Below, in pieces: positions 46,437 through 56,465 of a stretch of 64,000 bases of DNA. Origin of the DNA: Ceraceosorus guamensis (Eukaryota > Basidiomycota > Exobasidiomycetes > Ceraceosorales > Ceraceosoraceae); NCBI RefSeq assembly GCF_003144195.1, contig NW_020290014.1, positions 1-64,000 on the forward strand, read 5' to 3'. Below the pieces are notes generated by a model. The model saw nothing but the letters and a program-made list of their open reading frames with translations, had not been told where the DNA came from and ran no database searches. The position numbers and the translations under genes were made by a program. The first letter of the stretch is position 1. The number at the start of each line of letters is the position of its first letter.

Positions 46437-46874
46437 ATGTCACGCCAAGCCTTGGTCAGGCCGAACTTTGAGCCTAGTCAGGGCCACCAACAACGTCAAT
46501 CAAGCATCGAGCAGGAGTGCTGCAGCGCGAGCGACAGCACTCAGCACCGAGCACTTGTACGGCAAGCGTCGTCCAAAGCTGCCTCCAGACTCTGCTTGCA
46601 GCGTTACGGGACACATGCGACTCCCACACTGGATGTGACACACTCCCATGAATTTGCGAGACATGTTACTGACAAAGGACACATAGCAGGCTCGTACCTG
46701 ATCGCTCCAGATCACCACTCAGCCTATGCAGATCCTTTGTCAATCTGGGATGGCGAAAGGGGAGCGCTGCCAACTCTGGGTTCTCAATACTCGACAGAGG
46801 AAGCATCTTCGAGGTTTGCACAGAGCTGCTCCTCGTCCGAGCGAGGAGCTGCAAGTGACACCGAGCATCCATGA
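46437..46874 (+). CDS. Doubtful hypothetical protein
   Basis: A 145-codon open frame with an ATG in fair context. The product is Ser/Gln/His-rich (starts MSRQALVRPNFEPSQGHQQR) and resembles no family I know. It has no visible introns and ends about 120 bases before the KGD4 stop on the other strand. It may be chance or an orphan gene; transcript evidence would decide. Confidence 0.2.
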   Translation: MSRQALVRPNFEPSQGHQQRQSSIEQECCSASDSTQHRALVRQASSKAASRLCLQRYGTHATPTLDVTHSHEFARHVTDKGHIAGSYLIAPDHHSAYADPLSIWDGERGALPTLGSQYSTEEASSRFAQSCSSSERGAASDTEHP

Positions 46875-46992
46875 CACGAAACGCTCCGTAATTGGCATGC
46901 CTCCCCGATCTAGCTCTACGAGGCGCGCATGTAATCATGATTGCAATCGCCGAAAACATTGTGACGTTTGTGGCATCCGAGCGCCCATTGTC

Positions 46993-47704
46993 TCAATGCG
47001 CCTTAGAGGTGGAGGCGCCGCCAGTCTTTCGAAAGCGCAAGAAGAAGCAGCGTCAGCTAGAGGGTCGGAACGCTGTCGACAACGACTTGCGAGCCTGAGA
47101 TGCTCTCTGGTCTGAGCCGCTTAGAAGCCCAATGCCCCAATGGGCGAGAGCCGATGTCTCGATGGACGAGCAGCGCCTGTGCTTTCGCGCCTACGCACTG
47201 CTCTGCCTACCGTGAGCTTGTACGTCGGTCGACTCACCATAATTGCTTCTAATTCGTCCTCGTTCCATCTCAAGCTAGGTGTGTCCCAGAACCTCTTTGG
47301 CAGCTTGTGCAAATCCTCCACCGTTCCTTCTGCCAACTTTGCCGCTTTGCCCTGGCTTCCGGCCACTCCTTCGCCTTCAGCTCTAGGGTTCTCAGCCAGA
47401 CTAGAGATATCCTGGATCTTGTCTGGGTTGAAGTGAGGTCCAGAAGAGAAGACCTCCTGGAAGTGCGAAAAGTTGGAGGAAATGTCGGTAGGTGCTGCAG
47501 GGTGTGCGTGTGGCTCGTGCTTATCTGGAAGTAGGCAAGGAGCGCAGCAGCACGTGAGCGAAAGCATTCGAGGGAGTAGGGTGCTGCTGAGCTTGGCTCA
47601 CCCTTGGGAGCTTTTCGATCTGGAAAGGAGATCGAGGGCTTGTAATGTTGAGCTGCCACTCGAGGTGTGGCTCGCGCCAATCGGCTGCTCGTTGCGCGCA
47701 ACAT
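46993..47704 (-). CDS. KGD4: 2-oxoglutarate dehydrogenase subunit 4 (Kgd4/Ymr31, MRPS36 family)
   Basis: Predicted 140-aa mitochondrial matrix protein that tethers the E3 component to the 2-oxoglutarate dehydrogenase core; long mistaken for a ribosomal protein. Exons (minus): 47704-47602, 47524-47238, 47025-46993, the last only 11 codons including the stop. The NH2-terminus (LRATSSRLARATPRVAA) is a typical presequence. Recognition rests on the COOH-terminus: KLPKRFWDTPSLRWNEDELE, then AIM and, across a 212-nt intron, TGGASTSKAH, which parallels yeast LPARFRYKPINEHELE then SINSGGAW. Without splicing the frame would read through to an unrelated end, so the third exon is important. It is divergent from TOM40. 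Confidence 0.8.
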
Positions 47705-48337
47705 AACTTCGGGGTTCACCAAGTTGGGAAAGCTGTGGTTGGGGCCTGGCCTGGCCTGGCCTCTCTAGCTTCTACGAATATCGACGATATCAAGTGAATG
47801 GAGTTGCGTTTGATTCGATCCTCGATTCAATGACGTTTACGTGTTCCTGCTGGTGGGGTCTGGGGGAAGGAGAACATTGTGGAGGTGTGTGTACGTTGCA
47901 AGGCCCGGTCATCGTCCGGCTTCAGCATGGGCCGCTTCGTGGGATGCGCACATATGCAGCCATGTGGTCGCGGCTGGAAGCGGTCCACGTGATCAAAGAC
48001 AAGCTTTTCTTTCCCGCACGAAAAGATTTGGCAGCGCCTGCTGAGGCTCGCGTCAGCCGACCAGGACCCACGCTCCAGACGCGGACACGCACGCACGCGC
48101 TGATGTCAAGTTTTGCGACGTCGATTCAAATTGCAGCGGCGGTAAGGGAGCTGTGACCTACACCAAAGAAAGGATGCCAGCCCTCCACGGTGACCGCACC
48201 CAAGCTCGACCTCCATTTCCAACTTTCTCCATCTGCGCACCGCCTTAACTTTCTTCCTCGACAAGCTTTTGCTCTCCAGTGCGAACCAAGCACGCCTTGA
48301 GCGCAGAGCCCTTTTGGGACATAATCAACACCCGAGC
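47705..48337. promoter_or_regulatory. Divergent promoter region of KGD4 and TOM40
   Basis: 633 bases shared by two divergent nuclear genes for mitochondrial proteins, which could aid co-regulation. A GGCCT repeat lies at 47743-47761. No gene is seen. Confidence 0.5.
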
Positions 48338-49810
48338 ATGGCCTTTCAACCCACGGGGGTTCCACCTCCACCCACAGCAGGCGACAACATAGGACCGGGA
48401 GGTCCCTCTCCGTACTTGCACGAAGACAAGCCCGCTTTCCCAATCAATGCCGCGCATAGATATGGCGATGGATTCTTCAGCTTCTTGGCTCCCGTACTGG
48501 GGCCCGTGGGCAGCGTGATGACCGCTTGGCAGGAGAAGAGGAACGAGCTGGATTTGCCTAGCCCGGGAACTGCCGAGCATCTTCAAAGGGAGGTCAAGTG
48601 TGAGTCGCTTGGCACGGCGCGAATCTTCATTCACAGCCTGCTCGCGGCGTGTGATTGACAAGGTCTTCCCTCGATCGCTCGCAGCTACACTGCTCAACAA
48701 CTTCATCTTTGATGGTGCAAGGGCAGACTTGACAAAAGCCTTGTCCCTGAACCCCATTTTTCAAGTGACGCACGCCTTCTCAATGGGAGCCCAACAAGCA
48801 CCTTCCTCTTACAACTTTGGAGCAGTGTACGGTAGCGAGAGGTACTTTTTGCAAGGTGGATTGGACGATGCTGGTAGCGTAACGATCCGAGCAAACACCG
48901 GCTGGGCGGATGGCCACATTTCCAAATTCCAGGGTCAGATGGCTCCTGCCGGTGGACAGTCCTTCGCGCAGCTTGAGCACGACTATCAAGGAAGAGATCA
49001 CAGCGCCAACATTAAAGCGCTCAATCCTTCGCCCATCGACGGAACGGGCATCTACATTGCGAATTACTTGCAATCCCTGACCAGAAACTTTGCGCTGGGC
49101 GTAGAGGCCATTTGGCAACGACCGGATGCCAACCAGCAGGAGGCTGCGATTGGATATATGGTCAAGTGGATCTCCGACTCGAAGGACGCTATCGCTACCT
49201 TGCAGCTGCAGGGCCAGGGTATTGCTCAGGCTACCTACTGGCACAAGCTGGCCGAGAACGTGTCTGCCGCTGCTGATCTGCAGCTCGTCACAGCGGGAGG
49301 AAGGCGTGATGCTCAGGCTGCTCTTGGCGCAAAGTGGGACTTTAGGATGGCTACGTGAGTATGGCGGCTCGGTGACGAAGGAATCTGGCGTAAAGCCCAC
49401 ATACACGCGGCCTACCAAGCTAGCGAAGGATGGAGTTCCGCTGATCTTTCTGCTATGCGGTCGTTTCTTCGCCTGTGCATTCGTCGCTGACCGCCCGCAC
49501 CCTGTATCCTCAGCTACCGCGCACAGATCGATAGCACAGGCAAAATCTCATCTCTGCTCGAGACCAGGCTTGCACCCACGCTCGCACTCACGTTTGCAGG
49601 CGAGGTTGATCACTTTGTGAGTTTGTAAGGCCCGTCTCGTGACGAGATCCAAATACGCGCATCCTGAACTCCTTCATTCTTGGGTCGTTCCGCCCTGCTA
49701 AGAAAAATGCGGCCAAATTCGGTGTTGGATTGTCATTGGAAAGCGCAGGAGGAGAAGTTCCAATGGATCCTTCCGTTCCTCCTCCCACCCCTCCTTCTGT
49801 ACCTGTATGA
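48338..49810 (+). CDS. TOM40: Mitochondrial import receptor channel Tom40
   Basis: Predicted 380-aa beta-barrel that forms the protein-conducting pore of the TOM complex in the outer mitochondrial membrane. Exons: 48338-48599, 48685-49354, 49514-49616, 49703-49810. The soluble NH2-terminus is Pro-rich, then a helix (GPVGSVMTAWQEKRNELDLP), then the barrel, starting at LLNNFIFDGARADLTK with alternating strands such as YNFGAVYGSERYFLQGGLD and GKWDFR-type segments. The last strands end KFGVGLSLES, the expected barrel end, followed by a short Pro-rich tail. No presequence, as expected. The single ATG at 48338 gives the usual family length. Confidence 0.95.
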
Positions 49811-50665
49811 TGATGAATCGCCCTACCTCCCCAATCTCCCTGCGCCAGTCCATCTCATCTCAATTCTCTGGCTTCTCTACCACATCTTCACCCACCTTTT
49901 CAAAACTGCACAAGGAGACAAAAAGCATGATATACAGATAGGCTCGCGAGCAGAGAGGGACACATGCCATACGCAAATCAATCTTCGGTATCAATAGCGC
50001 GCATCGAAGAAGAGCTGGAAGAGGCGCACTGGTGTGACCAGCGAGGTCGTCCGAGGGGAGCTTCGCGTTGGACGTGGTCTTCGTTCAAGTCTAGAGTGGA
50101 TGATGTGGAAACGACGAGGCTGAAGTCATCGTTGGGGATTCTTCGTAGTTCCGCCTAAATACAGGCTATCCCAAGTCGTGCTGAGAATGCTTGTGGCCTG
50201 GGTCACTGGTGACACCTTCACCATGAACAGAATATCGCATGCTCTCAGCTCTCAGACGATACATCAGAAGGCTTGACGTGTGATTATGCTGAGCATTGAC
50301 CTGTGGCGATCCATGCCTTTGGTGTGAGTGGTCGAGCGCGGCTTGACTGCGCGGTACTCGTGACTGTGACTGTCAGATGTGATTGGCCGAACAGCTGCAT
50401 GGGAGCCTGCCGCGCGCGGTGAGCAGCGCCTCCGCTTCGTGCAGGACGGACGATCGCGCGTTTGAGCGCATGCAGTCCGCTGCTGGAAGTCCTAACAAAT
50501 CGTGAGTCGAGCTTACAGAACCAAGGCTCTTTCCCACCTGCCACCATCGCTTCATTCATCTTTCAACGCTGTTCACGCAGTCGCGCTGTGATCGATCGAT
50601 CAGATTCAAGCAGCGCAAACTCTGTCACACTGCCACCAGCATCCCGGAGCACCCAGGCAGATACC
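49811..50665. other. Intergenic region, TOM40 to NDUFS4
   Basis: 855 bases between two plus-strand genes. It includes the TOM40 3' UTR, an ACTCGTGACTGTGACT stretch near 50357 and the NDUFS4 promoter. No gene is seen. Confidence 0.45.
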
Positions 50666-51752
50666 ATGTCGCTCATTCGCCATGCCCTCACTCGAGCTTC
50701 GACAGCTTCTCGAGCTCTGAGCTCGCAGAGCACCTGCACCGCACCGACCTCTTTTTCCACCTTTGCTCCTCTTCTAGAGTCCAGCTCCAACTCGAGCGTA
50801 CCTGCCAAGAAGGACCAGGCCAGAGATCTTGCGGCCGAACAGAGGGCCCGTCAGTCTGAACCTGTCGCTGCGGATGTGCTGAGCGATGCGCCAGGTGAGT
50901 TTCTCGCTTTCCTTGAAACTTTTGGTACTTTGTCGGACCTGGCGGCCCACTGACTGGTCTCATACTGCACATCCATCGCTTCGCTTGTCCACCTCTCACC
51001 ATTGCGCTTCCTCGCTCTCTCGCACCAACAGCCGAGCTTCGCCAACGAGCGGTCCGCATCTTCAAACCTACAAAGACTGCAAATTCGTCTGGCAAAGCGG
51101 GCACCAACGTGTGGAGAGTGGACTTTGATATCATGCAAGGATCTGGAAGGTGGGAGAACCCTTTGATGGGGTGGGCTAGTAGGTGAGTATGAGAGCCGCT
51201 CATTCGAGGCCGCCAGAAATTCGGTATGGGCAGTCGTTGCCTCTGGAAGATACGCAATGGAAGGAGGGAGGGAAGAGTGGCTTGAGCTCGCAACGGCTGA
51301 GAACATTGGGCCGCTGAAGCTGATGTTCAATTGATCATGCACTCCAGCGCCGACTACATGCAAGCTCTTCACATCAAGTTCAAGTCGAAGGACGACGCCA
51401 TTCACTTCTGGTGCGTGCACGCGTGCAGACCGAGTGAGGCAGCACTCACTTGTCCGCTCATCTCCTCCCCCTCTTCTCCTCGCCTCTTTCGCGCGGCCCG
51501 GACCAAAACGCACAGCGAGAAGCAAAACTGGCCCTACTTTGTTCAAGAGCCTCACGCACCTCGAATTCCTCCCAAGAGCTACGGTGAGTGGGGGAGAGAT
51601 TGCTGCTCCGCCGCCGAGCAAACTCGCATTGGCAAGCTTCTCAACGTTGACTCGCGTCTTTGCTTTGCGCTGTCCTGTCCTTCGCATCTTTCTCGTCAGC
51701 CGCCAATTACGCGTACAGCGACAAGAAGCTGCGCATCCACCAGACCAAGTAG
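50666..51752 (+). CDS. NDUFS4: Complex I subunit NDUFS4 (18/21-kDa)
   Basis: Predicted 187-aa accessory subunit at the NADH-oxidising arm of complex I, in the matrix. Exons: 50666-50894, 51032-51182, 51348-51410, 51516-51583, 51700-51752. The first ~40 residues (MSLIRHALTRASTASRALSS) form a presequence. The family core follows: RAVRIFKPTKTANSSGKAGT, WRVDFDIMQGSGRWENPLMG, ADYMQALHIKFKSKDDAIHF, CEKQNWPYFVQEP and the ending SYANYAYSDKKLRIHQTK. All are diagnostic. The third to fifth exons are 53-68 nt, so the COOH-terminal half is only visible once spliced. Together with NDUFB7 it shows the fungus has complex I. Confidence 0.95.
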
Positions 51753-52168
51753 AGCGGGATTGCCCCTCGCAGTCATCGCGATGTGCAAGTCGTCACAGGC
51801 AATTGCATGATCTTTTAGAAGTCATGTCATGGCGAATTATGAACCCCGTCGAAGCTTCGCCACGCTTGACTTTGTCCATGAGGAGCTTTGAACGGCAAGA
51901 CACACACTCTCTTTATCCACCCAGTCTATTCACACATCCGGCGCTACTTGAGCGCCAGCACACCGCACAGCTCAGACGGCTGCGCGCAATCAACAACGAA
52001 TTTCAAACGTAGCCGTTGGCGAGAGGGGTAACTTACGAGGTACGATGTGCGATGGGTACAGCGAGAAGGCAAGAGGAGGTACAAGAGACCAAGCAGCGGT
52101 GAAGGAGCGACGGGAGCTTGGCGTGCGGAAAAGCGAGCAGCGTCCGTGATTTGTTTACAGAAGGGAGA

Positions 52169-52201
<33 letters not shown>

Positions 52202-52285
52202 AACAATAGAGGGGTGGGTGGAAGACGACCGGTGATCGAGAGGGTGCAGGCGAGGGGCTGAAGAGAACTTCGTTGCTCCGGATCC
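51753..52285. other. Convergent intergenic region, NDUFS4 / zinc-cluster factor
   Basis: 533 bases between facing stop codons. It contains a GT dinucleotide run (52169-52201), probably inside the 3' UTR of the transcription-factor gene, where it would read CA. No gene is seen. Confidence 0.5.
52169..52201. repeat. GT dinucleotide microsatellite
   Basis: About 15 GT units (one interruption near the start), in the presumed 3' UTR of the minus-strand transcription factor. Confidence 0.9.
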
Positions 52286-55093
52286 TCAAGCGTTAGGGTC
52301 CAGCTTGTCATCCAAGGCGAAAGCTACGGTGAGGACGGCGTTTGTGAAATCATCGTGTCGATCAAAGTACGCTTTAGACACCGCGCTCGCGCTTTCTGCT
52401 CCTCTTTCGGCAAGGAGCTTTCTGAGTGTGAGGCGTTCAGAACCGATAGCTGCTTGTGCCGCCCTCCACTCCAGCTCCACGCCAGCCTCGAACTCGGTCG
52501 CGCCGGCTGGTAGACTGACGTCCAAGACCAAGTCTGCACCTGCCAATTTGGACTGAACGCTGGCGTCGCTCTCCCTCAAGCGTTGCAGGACGAGCAGGGC
52601 GTACGTCGCAAAGAGGATTCGTCGCAGAGTCTCTTCGAAGCCCCATGCGAGGAACTCGGCGCGAGATGCCTCGCGCTCGGCCTCCAACCTTTTGACCCCA
52701 GCAGACAGTGTGCGCGCTAACGTGGATAAGGCTACCAAACCGTCATCAACGACTTGCACGTGTACCTGATGTGGTGTTTGACTCGAGATGTCGAACTTGG
52801 GAGTAGTGTCTGCTGGCACCTTGACTCCTGGCGGCGGCTCCGACATCATCAAGAGGAGAACCACGTAAAGCCAAAGTGCAGCAGTAGCAGCGTATACGTC
52901 GTTGTCGTCTCCATTGGCAGCGATGATATCCACTTGGCTCGTAAGCCTGCAAGCTTGTGTCACCAGCTGCTCCCAGACGAAGCCTTCGCTTGCGGGCAAC
53001 CGGGTGTGGTAGCCTGCGATGATGACACGAGCGATGGCCAGAGTGGATGGTGTAGCCAAGCGTGACTGCGCCATCCACGGCCTGTGAAACAGCGGAGGCA
53101 CCGGTGACGTGGGATCCGGCAGCACCAGTAGAGCGGGATAAAGGGTAAAGTGCCCAGCACATACGCTTGCGACTTGGCCTCTCACGTCGGCATCCCTGGC
53201 GAGGTCGCGCTTCTGCCACCAATGACGAGCACTGAGCTCTTCGGGCGATACCTGGCCTATGGTGCGCTGCGCTGCATCTTCGCCAGCCATGCCAACATCG
53301 GCAGAGCTGTTTGTGGCATTCTCGACCGTCGGGTCCGACATGGACCGAAGACCAGCCTCGCGGACTCCACCACCACCAAGTGCTTGGCGCGTAGCGTTCG
53401 CTGAAGCGTCCGAGGTCGGGGTTGGTGGGAGAAAAGAGTGGGCTGCTGCGCCGAGGGCTGACAGGCTCGGCCCCATGCGGTACAGCGGCGACGGCACGAC
53501 GGGCTCCTCGAGCCAACCGCTTAGGTCCAACTGAGCACTGAATAGCGGTCGTCCACTGCCAAAAGCCGTCTGCAGGCCGGGCAGGGTGGATGCGCCTGGC
53601 ACTGGCATGCGGCTACCAGTGAGCAGCCTTGGGGGTTGAGGTCTGCTGCCGGGAGCACCGGCGCCCTGTAGAGTATCGAAATTTGAGTAGCCGGTTGGTG
53701 GTATCGATTCGCCGCTGAATGGCGCACTGGCATTGCGAGCACCGCGAGGAATAGTTGGGGGTCCCATAGCTCCAGGGATGGTGTTAGCATGCTGAGGCGC
53801 GGCTGGCAGGCCTGTGATCCCAGCAGCGGCGGTGCCTCCTGCTATTGGTGTTTCCTCGCCCTCATCCGCCTGAAAAGGCCTCACGCTGGTGTCGATGGAG
53901 CCGCTTTGGCCTCCGCGAGCGAACCCGCGCTGAGAGGCAGTGCTGCCGCCTTGGGAAAAGGAAGCTGGTGAATCTGTGCGAGCAGGAGGTGCAAACGAGG
54001 GCGCGAAGCTCGAGACGAGCGTCGAGCCTGCCGGTGGCCGTTGCTGCTGATGCGCAGCGTCTCCGTAGGAAAAGCTTCCATGCTGGGAATGAAATTCGCT
54101 TGCTAAGCTTTCGGAGTCGCTATTTCCAACGGAGTAGGAGCGAGCATTGCGGTACTGATTGTACTGGTCGGAGGACGACCATCCTCGCGAATCTTCTGAG
54201 GACGAGTAATCATCACCCGATCCTTCTGGCGCAAAGCCAGGCGTGGGAGGAAGTGACGGCGTACTAGCCGGGTTGACCCCATACATGGAGCCGGAGCCAG
54301 GACCACCTGACCAGCTTGGCGAAGCAACTGCTGCCTGCTGACCAGGGTGCCAGCCACTCGGCATTGCCGAGTCTCGCTGCGCTCTCCTGACGTTGGGATT
54401 GCCGGAGCGCGCGCCATAGACCTGATTTAGAGAGTGCAGCTGTCAGCTATCGCTCAGGAGATCGCTATCTTGACAGAGACCACGCTTGAGGTCATCGAAC
54501 TGCTGACTTACACAAAGTTTGCCCCTCGCCCGACACCGCCCGCATGTAGGCACCTCTAGGTCACATCTTGCCTTGCTCGCAGCACAAGACTGACAAGATT
54601 TTTGCCGGTCAAAAGAAGGCTGAGCCATGGCGCGTGCTTCGCGAGCTAAATGTCGACGCAGCAGGTCATCTTGAGATCAGAAAGGTGCGAGCGTGTCAGC
54701 TGACATGCCAGCCGAGTCGAAGAGAGGCGACGAGAATACCCCGGTTCCTTTATACGTGGGCTCAAGGCTAGCCGCCCAGCCACTGAACCTCTTTGGTGGC
54801 ATCTGAGCGCGACCAGCACGCATACACTCACCTCTTGCGAAAGCCTTGCCGCAATTGGGACATGGATAGCCGGCCGCACTACGTTCCACGCCAGAGCCGC
54901 TTGGTCCTGCTCCCGCACTACTGAAGAGTCGATAGCTTTGCTGCATAGACGGACCTGCTGCAGGGTGTGGCGGGTAATGGTGATGCTGCGACTCGGAGCT
55001 GACATGGTGGCTCGAGGGCGGCGGCCCTGATGAACTGCTCGAATCCCCTTGAAAGCCGTAACCGTTGCCAGGTCCTTGATTGTAGTACGCCAT
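52286..55093 (-). CDS. C2H2-like plus Zn2Cys6 transcription factor
   Basis: Predicted 851 aa. Exons (minus): 55093-54832, 54669-54512, 54421-52286. After a Ser/His/Gly-rich start comes a C2H2-like finger, YPCPNCGKAFAR|DDLLRRHLA (Cys78, Cys81, His94), split by intron 1; a second His at the usual spacing is not seen, so the finger is atypical. Directly behind lies a canonical zinc cluster with spacing CX2CX6CX6CX2CX6C (Cys113 to Cys140, CQSCAASKARC...CGRCRARGKLC). The linker is disordered. The last ~300 residues are helical (FHRPWMAQSRLATPS, ALWLYVVLLLMM) and resemble the middle homology region of fungal regulators. The paired-finger layout is known in a subset of fungal factors. Targets cannot be inferred. 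Confidence 0.85.
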
Positions 55094-56442
55094 CTCGCCT
55101 TGGGCTACCAGAGCGAACCCTCGATTGGAAGAGCCAGCGTAGCACAGAGACCGCGTTCGCTCAAAGCGGAGCTCACAAGTAGACGTCGTGTCTCGATCCT
55201 CGTCTCTCTTCTGCTGGAGATATCACCAGTCAGCCACGATGCAGCGGGAGTGTGCTTGCGGGTAGAGTGTCGCGCGAGTGTTCCGGACGAGTCGTTGCAA
55301 CGCTTCACTGCAACGTATAGATTGTTATGCCCGTCCAGAATGGGGCGCGTGCGTGCTGCTTCGACGAATGGTAATGCGTCGAAAGGAGAGCGAATGATGC
55401 AGCCCCAGCCGGAAGCGGCCCAGAGATGATGCTCTCGGGCGAGCCGCGACGGCTACGATGGGGCGCGTGGTAGCGTGTGGTGCAGAGTGGAGATGGGATT
55501 GAGAGAATACCAGCGTGCACCGACAGAAGTCGCAAAGTACGAACGCGTCTGCTGGTCCGGGTACCCGTGATGCAGATCGAGGACGCGCGCGTCTGCTTGT
55601 GTGCACAAAGTTCTCTACCGCCGGCGGCGGGCCGTGTCAGGTCAGGTCAGAGCCGTACTTTGAGGCAATGCTAGCAAGCAGCGCTCGTGAAGAATCCTCG
55701 CGAGTGGGTCTTTATCCTTGCGGATCGAGTGTGGGTAATCACGCGAATGCCAATCGGTCGCGCCGATGAGGTAGAATTTGGATATGTCCGCGCGCGCTGC
55801 AACGAGGATTTGTCGGGGATTTGATATGCAGAAGAAGCGAGCTGTCTGGTGACCTATGAAGAGACGCGTGCCGGGAGAGTAGAAGTCGAAGAGCGACGGG
55901 GGGGATGATGGTGGTGAGTCAAGATGGCGATTTGATTGACGTCTGCTGATCCGTCTTTGAGAGGATCTCCGTGTTCTGCTTTTGCTAGAGTCCGACTCGG
56001 GCGATCGATATAGCAGTCTGGCGGGTAAGCGAGCGCAAAGGATGTGCGAGATACATGTGTCTTGAATAAGTGGTCTCGGATTTGAGGCGACCGTCTACAG
56101 AACACCACGCGAAGCTCGTTGGTCTGGCGAGCCTAGGCGCTTGGGCAGTGCGAAACGCGCGTCTTCGGGTGTCAAAGCTTCAAAGTAGGGGCGGGCATGC
56201 ATGCAAGCAGCACGCATCATCAGCAGCAGCAGCGGCAGCACCTAGGTGGATGGGTGTAGCTATAGCCATGCATGAGGGACGCACAACTCACGACTTGCAA
56301 TCGGGCGCGCGCCGCCGTCTTGGGCGAGCGTGAGCAAGACCATATAGTGCCGGTGTATGGGGAGCGTGTGCAGCATGCGCTTTCGTGCAGCGCGCGCGGC
56401 CTCGGTCAAATATGTTCTTCTGAATATATGAGCAGCACGTAC

Positions 56443-56465
56443 AGCGCGGCGCGGCGCGGCGCGGG
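56443..56465. repeat. GCGGC pentamer microsatellite
   Basis: Four tandem GCGGC (GCGCG-phase) units in non-coding DNA. Confidence 0.8.

Larger units (their letters stand above)
44196..46992. other. Gene-poor region, 2.8 kb
   Basis: Between the large low-complexity gene and KGD4. It contains CAG/GCA (45363-45388) and CACCT (45545-45567) microsatellites, further CTG/CAG stretches at about 45058-45072, and several ACTCGTGA words. One 145-codon open frame (46437-46874, plus) is listed separately as doubtful. Nothing else is supportable. Confidence 0.5.
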
